From: Prochlorococcus sp. HOT208_60m_813L03
Lineage (GTDB): Bacteria; Cyanobacteriota; Cyanobacteriia; PCC-6307; Cyanobiaceae
DNA length: 37,175 nucleotides
Assembly (NCBI GenBank): GCA_002026145.1
Contig: MWOQ01000022.1
Span: 1 to 37,175, forward strand
Reading direction: 5' to 3'
In this document: piece after piece, positions 7,831 to 15,818 of the stretch
Position numbering within the stretch: position 1 is the first letter of the stretch
How the letters are laid out: every line of letters starts with the position of its first letter
Translations under genes and position numbers: made by a program
Notes under the pieces: generated by a model
Databases searched by the model: none
Seen by the model: only the letters and a program-made list of their open reading frames with translations
Told to the model about the DNA's origin: nothing

Positions 7831-8886
7831 TTACTTTACAGCAGACCATACTTTGGTCATAAAAAAGGAATTTGATTTTACATCTTTAAAACCTATTTCC
7901 TCTATTTTAGAATCTATATCCTCTTTTATGTAATCAAAATAAAAAGGCTCATGAAAAGATTTATAAAAGTTTTCCATTACGGATGTAAAGTCAGGTGAAT
8001 CACTTATTTGAATTGAATCAGCTAATACTAATATCCCACCAGGTTCAAGAACTCTAAAAAATTCATTTAATACTTTAGCTCTAATTGTTCGAGGTAATTC
8101 ATGAAATAAGTAAACACAAGAAATACATTGAAAACTATCATTTTCAAAAGGTAATTCTTCAGCATTACCTTTTATTAACTGAATTAAATCTCCATCTAAA
8201 TCTGAAATATATCTACTTGCCTCTTTTAAGTATGAATCAGATAAATCAATCCCTGTAATTTTTTCTTTGGGGAATGCGGCTCTTAATTGTTTTAATGTTC
8301 TTCCTGATCCTGTAGCCACATCAAGTATTTTTATAAAACTTTTTTTTCTATCGCTAAAAATTTTAAGTCCTTCTTTTATGGGCTTAATTATTCTTCTTCT
8401 CATTGAATCAGCACTGCCATTGAAAAGTATCTCAACTTGTAGGTCATAAATACTAGCTGAAAAATCTGATAAATAACCATCTGTTTGATGATGAAAATTT
8501 CTCAAGTAATATTGAGGATAATTATCTTTATCAATTGATTTTGGAAGATCATCAAAGTTTTGTTTTCTGCGTCTATCCCATGTATTAGGCATATCTAGCC
8601 AGATTTTAGGATATTGAGTTAGATATCTAAGCCATGGCTCGTCAAACAGTAATTTTTTTGGATATATATTTTTTTCTGCATCGTTCCAATCTTCTTCTCT
8701 TAATAGATCCATTGAATTTTGGATTTGCATTAGAAGATCCTTATCTATATCAAAATTTTCAAGCTTCGAATCGGGAAGGATAAAATTCATTAATCTTGAA
8801 CTAATCTGCTTGTGAGCGAAACCTGCAACGCTTTTACTTTGTTGTAGCGTTTTATATGCAATTTTTGAGATAGATTCCCTAGCCAT
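7831..8886 (-). CDS. SAM-dependent methyltransferase, substrate unknown
   Basis: This is a class I Rossmann methyltransferase of 351 residues. An N-terminal part of about 180 residues, unlike known substrate domains I can name, precedes the catalytic fold. Motif I is L-D-V-A-T-G-S-G-R (about 188-196), followed by G-I-D-L-S (212-216), the G-N-A-E-E-L-P-F segment (240-247) and the post-motif E-P-G-G-I-L-V-L-A-D (281-290). The F-H-E-L-P stretch (261-265) resembles ubiquinone/menaquinone-type methyltransferases, but that does not fix the substrate. ATG start at 8886. The DUF6439 gene follows closely. Confidence 0.85.
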   Translation of the reverse strand: MARESISKIAYKTLQQSKSVAGFAHKQISSRLMNFILPDSKLENFDIDKDLLMQIQNSMDLLREEDWNDAEKNIYPKKLLFDEPWLRYLTQYPKIWLDMPNTWDRRRKQNFDDLPKSIDKDNYPQYYLRNFHHQTDGYLSDFSASIYDLQVEILFNGSADSMRRRIIKPIKEGLKIFSDRKKSFIKILDVATGSGRTLKQLRAAFPKEKITGIDLSDSYLKEASRYISDLDGDLIQLIKGNAEELPFENDSFQCISCVYLFHELPRTIRAKVLNEFFRVLEPGGILVLADSIQISDSPDFTSVMENFYKSFHEPFYFDYIKEDIDSKIEEIGFKDVKSNSFFMTKVWSAVK

Positions 8887-8914
8887 TTTTCAATTTATAT
8901 ATCTATATTCCAAC

Positions 8915-8963
8915 AAAAAAAAAATCAATTTGAGAATATTTTGTGATATTTCTCAAATTGATT
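8915..8963 (-). terminator. rho-independent terminator of glnA
   Basis: Bases 8923-8936 and 8950-8963 are a perfect 14-bp inverted repeat around a 13-base loop. On the minus strand the stem runs directly into ten T residues (8924 to 8915). The structure lies 26 bases after the glnA stop and upstream of the methyltransferase start, so it should separate the two transcripts. Confidence 0.85.
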
Positions 8964-8988
8964 AATTTAAACTAATTTATTCTTTTAG

Positions 8989-10410
8989 TTATGCATCGTA
9001 ATACATGAAGAATTCATGTGGATGAGGCCTTTGTCTTAGTTGTTGTACTTCTTCGTATTTTATATCGATAAAGTTATCGATAAAATCTTCAGTAAATACT
9101 CCACCAGCTAATAAATAATCCTTATCTGCTTTTAGCGCATTAAGTGAGTCATTTAGAGAAGAAGGTACTGTATCAATTTTTGCAAGTTCCTCAGCTGGAA
9201 GTTCAAATAAATCTACATCTACTCCATCACCAGGATCAATTTGGTTTTTAATTCCATCAATACCAGCAAGCATCATTACAGAAAATGCTAAGTAAGGATT
9301 TGCAAGTGCATCACCTGATCTGAATTCTAATCTTTTAGCTTTAGGGCTTGGACCTGTTAAAGGTATTCTTACTGCAGCCGATCTATTACCCTCAGAATAA
9401 ACTAGATTTACAGGTGCTTCAAATCCTGGAACCAAGCGTTTATAACTATTTGTAGTTGGGTTAGTAAATGCTAAGAATGATGGTGCATGTTTTAGTATGC
9501 CTCCGATGTACCATCTTGCTGTTTGAGATAGATTTGCATATGCTCCTTCACCAAAAAATAGTGGCTGCCCACTCTTCCATAAACTTTGGTGAACATGCAT
9601 TCCAGTTCCATTATCGTTAAATACAGGCTTTGGCATAAACGTTGCAGTTTTCCCATATTTTTTAGCAACATTTCTGACAACGTATTTGTATGTCATTACG
9701 TTATCAGCAGAGTTTATTAACGAATCGAATTTCATTCCAAGTTCGTGTTGACCGGCGCCAGCAACTTCATGGTGATGCTTTTCTGTTGGTATGCCTAATT
9801 CACCCATTAAAAGTAACATTTCAGATCTGATGTCTTGCGCAGTATCATTTGGGGAAACTGGGAAATAACCTTCTTTGTATTGAATCTTGTATCCTAAATT
9901 TCCTCCTTCTTCAATTTTTCCTGTATTCCATGGAGCTTCAATTGTATCAACACTGTAAAAGCAGGAACCTTCTTTTGAGTCGTATCTAACGTCATCAAAT
10001 AAGAAGAATTCTGGTTCCGGGCCAAAAAATGCTGTATCAGCTATTCCAGTAGATTCTAAGTACTTTAAAGCCTTTTGAGCTAAAGATCTTGGGCATCTAT
10101 CATAAGGCTCACCACTTCTAGGCTCTTGGATAGAGCAAATCATACTTAGAGTTTTATGTTTATAAAAAGGATCTTTCCAAGCCGTACTTGCATCAGGAAC
10201 CATTGACATATCTGACGCATTAATCGCTTTCCAACCCCTTATTGATGAACCATCAAATGCTAGACCTTCTGTAAATGAATCCTCGTCTATCATGTCTGAT
10301 GTAAGAGTTAAATGTTGCCATTTACCATGGATGTCAGTAAATTTTAAATCGATGAGTTCAATTCCTTCATCTTTAATTTGGCTTAAAACATCCTGTGGAG
10401 ATTTAGACAT
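8989..10410 (-). CDS. glnA: glutamine synthetase type I
   Basis: GlnA joins ammonium to glutamate using ATP and is the entry point for nitrogen in cyanobacteria. From the ATG at 10410 the product is 473 residues, the normal GSI length. A longer frame back to a TTG at 10467 would run through the promoter and is rejected. Visible motifs are D-G-S-S near 53-56, the metal/ammonia site region P-E-P-E-F-F-L-F (131-138), [10 protein letters not shown] (265-274), and N-R-S-A-A-V-R-I-P (342-350). At the site of the adenylylated tyrosine of enterobacterial GSI the sequence has Phe402 (D-L-F-E-L-P), so that control is absent. An NtcA-type site precedes it. Confidence 0.98.
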   Translation of the reverse strand: MSKSPQDVLSQIKDEGIELIDLKFTDIHGKWQHLTLTSDMIDEDSFTEGLAFDGSSIRGWKAINASDMSMVPDASTAWKDPFYKHKTLSMICSIQEPRSGEPYDRCPRSLAQKALKYLESTGIADTAFFGPEPEFFLFDDVRYDSKEGSCFYSVDTIEAPWNTGKIEEGGNLGYKIQYKEGYFPVSPNDTAQDIRSEMLLLMGELGIPTEKHHHEVAGAGQHELGMKFDSLINSADNVMTYKYVVRNVAKKYGKTATFMPKPVFNDNGTGMHVHQSLWKSGQPLFFGEGAYANLSQTARWYIGGILKHAPSFLAFTNPTTNSYKRLVPGFEAPVNLVYSEGNRSAAVRIPLTGPSPKAKRLEFRSGDALANPYLAFSVMMLAGIDGIKNQIDPGDGVDVDLFELPAEELAKIDTVPSSLNDSLNALKADKDYLLAGGVFTEDFIDNFIDIKYEEVQQLRQRPHPHEFFMYYDA

Positions 10411-10432
10411 AATTTTTAAGATACCTTCTATG

Positions 10433-10474
10433 AAATTAATTACTTGATGATTCTTATTATGTATCAACCGTAAC
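10433..10474 (-). promoter_or_regulatory. probable NtcA-activated promoter of glnA
   Basis: Read on the minus strand, 10474-10461 is GTTACGGTTGATAC. It matches the NtcA consensus GTA-N8-TAC except for one base, with the essential GT-N10-AC kept. Exactly 22 bases further lies TAATTT (10438-10433), a TA-N3-T extended -10 element, the spacing of a class II NtcA-dependent promoter. Transcription would begin around 10426, leaving a leader of about 16 bases. The match is by eye; binding is inferred. Confidence 0.6.
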
Positions 10475-10573
10475 TTTTTTCAACACTTGATGTATTCTTT
10501 CAGTATTTCAAGTTATAACTTTAATAATTATTTACTTAATTATTTAAATTGAATTAATTTCTTTAAATAAATA

Positions 10574-10585
10574 TCGCTTAAGCGA
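10574..10585. repeat. 12-bp perfect palindrome TCGCTTAAGCGA
   Basis: A perfect dyad of 12 bases with two GC-containing arms, standing out in a very AT-rich 214-base divergent gap between glnA and the aminotransferase gene. It sits about 40 bases before the aminotransferase start, where a repressor or activator dimer could bind. No known consensus is recognised, so regulation is only a possibility. Confidence 0.4.
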
Positions 10586-10624
10586 CGATAGTAGTCTAAT
10601 TTAAAGGTAATTGAATGTAATGCT

Positions 10625-11809
10625 TTGACAGAAGCAAAACTTATTCCGGCTTTAAATAAAGAGAATTTATCTCATTTCTCAAAGACTTATGTTCCCTCTA
10701 GACTTTTATTAGGTCCAGGTCCTTCAAATGCCCATCCAGAAGTCTTAAGTGCTCTTTCTTTAAATCCTATTGGTCATTTAGATGAAGCATATATCTCATT
10801 AATGTCAGAGGTACAGCAACTTTTAAGGTATACATGGCAGTGCAATAATCGTCTTACTCTTCCAATGAGTGGTACAGGGAGTGCTGCGATGGAAGCTTCA
10901 ATAGCTAATTTTATTGAAGAAGGAGAAAAAATTTTGATTGCTAAGAAAGGATATTTTGGAGACAGATTAGTTGACATGGCAACTAGATATAAAGCTCAAG
11001 TTTCTGTTATGGAAAAACCATGGGGTGAGGCTTTTACTTTTGAAGAAATTAAGTATGAAATAGAAACACAAAAACCAGCCATTTTTGCTATCGTCCATGC
11101 AGAAACATCGAGTGGTGTTTTACAACCTCTTGAGGGGATTGGCGATATATGCAGAAAAAATAACTGCTTGTTTTTAGTTGATGCAGTTACTTCACTTGGC
11201 GCTTTAGAATTGCTGATAGACGAATGGAAGATTGATCTAGCATACAGTTGTAGTCAAAAGGGATTAAGTTGTCCACCAGGATTAAGCCCTTTTACAATGA
11301 ATAAAAGAGCTGAAGAAAAACTAAGTTCAAGAAAAACAAAAGTACCTAACTGGTATTTAGATCTATCTCTATTAAATAAATATTGGGGTTCTGATCGTGT
11401 TTACCATCATACTGCGCCCGTAAATATGAATTTTGCTATTCGTGAAGGTTTACGATTAATTGCGAATGAGGGTTTAGAAAATGTTTGGAATAGACATAAT
11501 AATAATTCTATGAAACTGTGGAATGGCTTAGAAAGTCTTGGAATGGAATTACATGTATCAGAGGATTATAGATTGCCAACTTTAACCACAGTTAAAATAC
11601 CTCCAGCAGTTGATGGAGATGGCTTTAGAAATCATCTCTTGAGAAACTTTGGAATTGAAATAGGGAATGGTCTTGGAGAATTATCCGGTAAGGTTTGGCG
11701 AGTAGGACTAATGGGTTTTAATTCATGTGAGGAGAATGTTGACAGATTATTAAACCTATTTGATACTGAGCTAAAGAAATTTTCTATTTTTGAGTCCTCA
11801 ACTTTTTGA
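10625..11809 (+). CDS. class V aminotransferase, alanine/serine--glyoxylate type
   Basis: A PLP enzyme of 394 residues related to alanine:glyoxylate and serine:glyoxylate aminotransferases. It probably recycles photorespiratory glyoxylate to glycine. The N-terminus has the family's L-L-L-G-P-G-P-S (about 27-34). D186 in L-V-D-A-V-T-S-L-G should contact the PLP pyridine, and K212 in S-C-S-Q-K-G-L is the Schiff-base lysine. R366 or nearby in K-V-W-R-V-G-L-M-G is the carboxylate-binding region. The start is TTG at 10625: the nearby ATGs run into stops and the next in-frame Met is residue 60, inside the domain. Older annotations call relatives soluble hydrogenase small subunit. The 3' end overlaps tadA by 26 bases. 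Confidence 0.88.
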   Translation: MTEAKLIPALNKENLSHFSKTYVPSRLLLGPGPSNAHPEVLSALSLNPIGHLDEAYISLMSEVQQLLRYTWQCNNRLTLPMSGTGSAAMEASIANFIEEGEKILIAKKGYFGDRLVDMATRYKAQVSVMEKPWGEAFTFEEIKYEIETQKPAIFAIVHAETSSGVLQPLEGIGDICRKNNCLFLVDAVTSLGALELLIDEWKIDLAYSCSQKGLSCPPGLSPFTMNKRAEEKLSSRKTKVPNWYLDLSLLNKYWGSDRVYHHTAPVNMNFAIREGLRLIANEGLENVWNRHNNNSMKLWNGLESLGMELHVSEDYRLPTLTTVKIPPAVDGDGFRNHLLRNFGIEIGNGLGELSGKVWRVGLMGFNSCEENVDRLLNLFDTELKKFSIFESSTF

Positions 11810-12299
11810 ACCAAATCTGTAAAATTTGACTGCATTCATCTTCTAGGATTCCTCCTATTATTTCCATTTTGTGATGAGCACTTTCATGTTTTGATAAGTC
11901 AATTGAGCCACCCAATCCACCTCTTTTCTTATCATATGCCCCGAAAATAACTTTACCCATACGCGCTTGAATAAGAGCAGAGGAACACATAGTACATGGT
12001 TCTAAATTTGTGATAATAGTACATTCATTAAATCTCCAATCATTTTTTATTAGAGATGCCTGTCTAAGTGCCATTATCTCAGCATGACCTAATGGGTCTT
12101 TATTTATATTCCTCCTGTTAACCCCTCTCCCGATACATCTTCCTCTCTCATCTAATATTATTGAACATATTGGTAGCTCAACTTTTCCAATTTCTTTGGA
12201 TCTTCTTAATACCGAATTCATCCACAAAGTGTATTTTGAATTAGTTGTTTTTTTTTGTTGATCTTTATTACTATTTCCATTTTCAAAAATATATCTCAT
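11784..12299 (-). CDS. tadA: tRNA-specific adenosine deaminase TadA
   Basis: TadA deaminates adenosine 34 to inosine in tRNA-Arg(ACG), letting one tRNA read three codons. The 171-residue protein has the zinc-dependent cytidine/deoxycytidylate deaminase fold: H72-A-E74, with E74 the proton shuttle, and P101-C102-T-M-C105 as the other zinc ligands. The region after that, A-L-I-Q-A-R-M-G-K-V-I-F-G-A, is typical of TadA. About 25 polar residues precede the domain. ATG start at 12299. Convergent with the aminotransferase gene and overlapping its end. Confidence 0.92.
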   Translation of the reverse strand: MRYIFENGNSNKDQQKKTTNSKYTLWMNSVLRRSKEIGKVELPICSIILDERGRCIGRGVNRRNINKDPLGHAEIMALRQASLIKNDWRFNECTIITNLEPCTMCSSALIQARMGKVIFGAYDKKRGGLGGSIDLSKHESAHHKMEIIGGILEDECSQILQIWFKKLRTQK

Positions 12300-12342
12300 T
12301 TACCAATATTGAGAATAGAATTATTAATAGATATTTTATCTG

Positions 12343-13728
12343 ATGGCTGAAGATTTAATTAATAATAAAGATAAATATTTCCCTTCATATTTAGGGACTA
12401 ATGACAAATTGATAACTCTTCTTAATAAAGCAAGTCAAACTCTTTGTGACTGGTTTTCTAAAGCTGATAAAAATGGTCCTTTCCCCTTTGATGAGAATTT
12501 CAAGTGCATTATGCCTTCGGAAGATTGCAACTCTGAAGAAGATTTGTTTTCTGAGATTGAATCTCTTTTGAATAATTCATTTAATCCCGTTCATCCTGGC
12601 TCACTGGCCCATCTAGATCCCCCACCTTTGAGTTTTTCTATTTTGGGAGATTTAATTGCTGCTGGTTTAAATAATAATCTTCTTGCCTATGAGTTATCAC
12701 CAAGTGTAACTTTGCTTGAGGAATCATTATGCAAATGGTTTGCCAAGAAAATAGGGTTTAATGATTTTTCGGGAGGTATAGCTGCTAGCGGAGGTACATT
12801 AAGTAATCTGAATGCACTTATAGCAGCTAGAAATAATGCTGGATTAGGTACAAATCCTAATTCTGTATTACTTGTTAGTGAAGATGCTCATTCTTCCTTC
12901 GTTAAATGTATAAGAGTAATGGGTCTTGATACTACGAATCTTGTCAGGATTAAAACTGATAATCAAGGCCGAATGGATATAAACGATCTTAGAATGTCTT
13001 TAGATAAATGTTCAATAGAAAACAAAAAAATATTTGCTATCGTTGCCACCCTTGGGACAACTGTAAGAGGAGCCATTGATCCTATTAAGGAAATAAGTGA
13101 AATTTGTACACAAAGAAACATATGGTTACATATTGATGGTTCAATTGGAGGGATTTTTGCTATAACTTCTATTCCAATAGAGGGTTTAAATAATATTAAT
13201 AAGGCTAATTCGATAACGATAAATCCACAAAAAATCATCGGCATTACAAAGACTTCATCTTTGTTATTGGTTTCAAATATGAAAACTTTAGAAAATACTT
13301 TTAATACTGGACTGCCATATATTTCATCCAAAGAAAATATTATAAATAGAGGGGAAATAGGCATACAAGGATCTAGACCTGCAGAGGTTATCAAACTATG
13401 GCTTGGGTTATGTTTTTTAGGTCTGAATGGAATAGAAAATATATTAAAATCATCAATTAAAAGAAAAGATTTTTTTATAAAAAATATTAGTAAAAATAAA
13501 TTTGATATATATTCAGGTCCCCTTCATATTGTTTCATTCTTACCAAAGAAACTTGAGCCAAAAGACTCTGATGCATGGACTCAAACTAAAATTAATGAAC
13601 TAATTGACAATAATTTTATGCTTTCTAGACCAAAATTTAAAGGTAAATATTTTTTACGGGTGGTCATGGGAAATTACAATACGAAAGAATCTCATATTGA
13701 GGAACTTTTGAGACTTTTAGATGCTTAA
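12343..13728 (+). CDS. group II PLP-dependent amino acid decarboxylase-like protein
   Basis: A 461-residue fold-type I PLP protein of the glutamate/aromatic amino acid/diaminobutyrate decarboxylase family. Family marks are H-P-G-S-L-A-H-L-D-P-P-P (about 84-95), L-A-Y-E-L-S-P-S-V-T-L-L-E (114-126), S-G-G-T-L-S-N (149-155), H183 (stacks on PLP) and D265 in L-H-I-D. The PLP lysine is K297 in N-P-Q-K. The usual N-P-H-K histidine is Gln296, and the usual H-x-D-A-A/Y segment reads H-I-D-G-S. Substrate specificity cannot be assigned. It might make a polyamine or beta-alanine-type product, or have a changed activity. ATG start at 12343. A 45-aa ORF follows after 3 bases. Confidence 0.85.
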   Translation: MAEDLINNKDKYFPSYLGTNDKLITLLNKASQTLCDWFSKADKNGPFPFDENFKCIMPSEDCNSEEDLFSEIESLLNNSFNPVHPGSLAHLDPPPLSFSILGDLIAAGLNNNLLAYELSPSVTLLEESLCKWFAKKIGFNDFSGGIAASGGTLSNLNALIAARNNAGLGTNPNSVLLVSEDAHSSFVKCIRVMGLDTTNLVRIKTDNQGRMDINDLRMSLDKCSIENKKIFAIVATLGTTVRGAIDPIKEISEICTQRNIWLHIDGSIGGIFAITSIPIEGLNNINKANSITINPQKIIGITKTSSLLLVSNMKTLENTFNTGLPYISSKENIINRGEIGIQGSRPAEVIKLWLGLCFLGLNGIENILKSSIKRKDFFIKNISKNKFDIYSGPLHIVSFLPKKLEPKDSDAWTQTKINELIDNNFMLSRPKFKGKYFLRVVMGNYNTKESHIEELLRLLDA

Positions 13729-13731
13729 CTA

Positions 13732-13869
13732 ATGAATATGGGTAGACCAAAAATCATTGCAATAGTAACAGGGTTTATATCTATAGCTATTTGTATTGCT
13801 TATTTACTCTTTATAACTATTTTTGATTATAGAACTTATCTAAATGATCAATTATCCAATTTTACATAG
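13732..13869 (+). CDS. small membrane protein, 45 aa, unknown function
   Basis: ATG at 13732 opens 45 codons ending TAG at 13867-13869, 3 bases after the decarboxylase gene. One clear transmembrane span (about residues 8-31) follows a short basic head (M-N-M-G-R-P-K), and the tail is polar (D-Y-R-T-Y-L-N-D-Q). The basic head suggests an N-in orientation by the positive-inside rule. The 3' end overlaps the convergent GTPase gene by 8 bases. The placement and compact fit favour a real gene; no family name can be given. Confidence 0.6.
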   Translation: MNMGRPKIIAIVTGFISIAICIAYLLFITIFDYRTYLNDQLSNFT

Positions 13870-15361
13870 TAGGTGGAGGCAGACTTTTATTTGATTTGAA
13901 ATACTTTTTCATTTCAATTTTTGAAATAGCTTCTTTTACGAAGTTGTTTAAAATGTCTTCTCTCTTACTTATTCTATAGATCTTATCTACTACTTCTTGA
14001 ATTCCTCCATCTCCCCAATCTTGCCCATTTTTAAAATATTCAATCAAACTTAGTCCTACTATTCTGATTAACCAACCAGCTGTAACTGATTGTATAGATT
14101 TAGATAATATTAATTTAGTCAAGCTTGTAGCTAATGCAGGAGAGAGAATTGCGAGACCCCCTTTTAGAATGCCTTGTTTTGCCAATGCGCTTAGCAATGA
14201 CGTCGCTAATTCTTTTGCATCTTTTTTTGTAAGCTTTATTTCATATATTTTTGATAATTCCATTATCATCTGAAGGTTTACGGAGGTAGTAGTAAGGAAA
14301 TCAACAGCTGGTAATGGATTAACAAGTATTACTCCTCCTGTTATCCACATATATTTATTAATCACTTTATTTGACATTAAATATCTTTGTTCTTGAACGA
14401 AATTTTTACTTTTAATACCTAACTTATTAGAACGAAAAAGAATATTATCCGCCAATAATTCTTCACCATTATTATCGAGCGTTTCAATTATTTCTCTAAA
14501 TAAACTTCCTACCTCTGGAACTAAATTTAAAGCATCTGATTTTATATAGGGAGATTGTTGAGGTACTGCAATTGTTTGAACAACCGAAATTTTATTTTTT
14601 CTAGCGGAAGTTATAGAAATTATATTTTCTTTGATGAGGTTATTTTCATCCCTAGACCTCAAATCACATTTATTTAGTACTATTATTATTTTTTTCTTTA
14701 ATTCTAATAATTCTTTAATTAAATATTTTTCGTATTTATTTATGTCCTGATCTAACACAAAAAGAACTAAGTCAGAGTTTGAAGCTTTTAAAATTGTTGC
14801 TTTTTCTCTTTCTTCTCCTAATCTAGATGGCTCAAATAAACCTGGTGTATCCACTATATTAATGTTTCTTTTTAAGATTGGGATGCGGATTTTATAGCTA
14901 TTAATTTGTCTTGTAGTACCTATTTTTGCTGAAGTTTGCCCGACAATATTTTTCAATAATGATCTTGCTATAGATGTTTTTCCTGAGGAACCTGCTCCAA
15001 AAAGAGTAACTACATAATCTCCTGTTTTTAATTGGGATTCTAGTTTATTTTTTTGGTAATTTATTAATTCAACTTTTACTTTATCGTTAATTTTTTTATT
15101 AATTTTCTCGACCCCTTCCAAACTTATCTTGGCAGCACCATATGTATTTTTGAATGAAAGTGTATTATTTTTATCTTTATATATAACTTTATAGACTATT
15201 TTTTTAAATAGTTTTTTATCAATTTTATAAAAGATATAAATAATTACTATTAAAAATAAAAAGGTATAAATATTTACTATTCTTATAAATATCGAAAATA
15301 AAACATATATAAATAATATTAATACAATATACTTGATATACCTTAATTTCAAGTAATTCAT
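13862..15361 (-). CDS. membrane-anchored GTPase with C-terminal DUF697-like domain
   Basis: From ATG at 15361 the product is 499 residues. Two transmembrane helices (about 8-28 and 31-46) come first, then a linker and a TRAFAC-type GTPase domain. That domain has P-loop G-A-G-S-S-G-K-T-S (122-130), G3 D-T-P-G (171-174) and G4 N-K-C-D (230-233). The C-terminal part (about 340-480) is alanine/leucine-rich and resembles the DUF697 hydrophobic domain of YcjF-like and Era-like GTPases. A longer frame begins at a TTG inside lspA (15430), but the ATG one base after the lspA stop is the better start. Role unknown; membrane remodelling is one possibility. Confidence 0.8.
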   Translation of the reverse strand: MNYLKLRYIKYIVLILFIYVLFSIFIRIVNIYTFLFLIVIIYIFYKIDKKLFKKIVYKVIYKDKNNTLSFKNTYGAAKISLEGVEKINKKINDKVKVELINYQKNKLESQLKTGDYVVTLFGAGSSGKTSIARSLLKNIVGQTSAKIGTTRQINSYKIRIPILKRNINIVDTPGLFEPSRLGEEREKATILKASNSDLVLFVLDQDINKYEKYLIKELLELKKKIIIVLNKCDLRSRDENNLIKENIISITSARKNKISVVQTIAVPQQSPYIKSDALNLVPEVGSLFREIIETLDNNGEELLADNILFRSNKLGIKSKNFVQEQRYLMSNKVINKYMWITGGVILVNPLPAVDFLTTTSVNLQMIMELSKIYEIKLTKKDAKELATSLLSALAKQGILKGGLAILSPALATSLTKLILSKSIQSVTAGWLIRIVGLSLIEYFKNGQDWGDGGIQEVVDKIYRISKREDILNNFVKEAISKIEMKKYFKSNKSLPPPTM

Positions 15362-15362
15362 T

Positions 15363-15818
15363 TTATCGATTATTTTTAAAAATGTTATACAGTAAAAAAA
15401 TAAAACCAATATTAATAGAAATATCAGCAATATTAAATACTGGAAAATTTATAATATTTAAATTTATAAAATCAACCACGAAACCTTTATATATCCTATC
15501 TATACCATTTCCAAAAGTTCCCCCAAGAATAAAGCTATAAGAATATAGATCAAATAAGTTTAAAGTATTTTTCCTAAGTATTAAATAAATAAGTAAAATT
15601 GAAAACAAAATACTTATTAAAGATAAAAATATTCTACTGCCACTTAATATGTTAAATGCTGCCCCGTAATTTTTTACAAAGTCTATTTTGAATAAAAGAA
15701 AATCTTTATTAATTAATTTTTTATTATAAAAAATATAATATTTCGTAAATTGATCTAATAGAACAATAAAAATACTTATAGATAAAAAATATAATTTTGT
15801 TTGTATTTTATTAATCAT
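15363..15818 (-). CDS. lspA: lipoprotein signal peptidase (signal peptidase II)
   Basis: LspA cuts signal peptides from diacylglyceryl-modified prolipoproteins. The 151 residues span four helices. Conserved parts are L-D-Q-F-T-K-Y-Y (about 21-28), N-Y-G-A-A-F (50-55), G-N-G-I-D-R (103-108) and the two catalytic aspartates D116 (V-V-D-F) and D132 (F-N-I-A-D). Length is at the low end of the normal range. Its ATG overlaps the bioY stop by one base (TAATG), indicating translational coupling, and the GTPase gene follows after one base. Confidence 0.95.
   Translation of the reverse strand: MINKIQTKLYFLSISIFIVLLDQFTKYYIFYNKKLINKDFLLFKIDFVKNYGAAFNILSGSRIFLSLISILFSILLIYLILRKNTLNLFDLYSYSFILGGTFGNGIDRIYKGFVVDFINLNIINFPVFNIADISINIGFIFLLYNIFKNNR

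Noticed and set aside
8989-10467. Longer glnA frame starting at TTG 10467
   Set aside because: It would translate across the -10 element and part of the NtcA site. ATG 10410 gives the standard 473-residue protein.
12963-13394. Minus-strand open frame inside the PLP decarboxylase gene (143 codons)
   Set aside because: The plus-strand gene shows clear family motifs over the same bases, while the antisense product has none.
13862-15430. Longer GTPase frame starting at TTG 15430 within lspA
   Set aside because: An ATG one base after the lspA stop (15361) already gives both membrane helices and the full GTPase.
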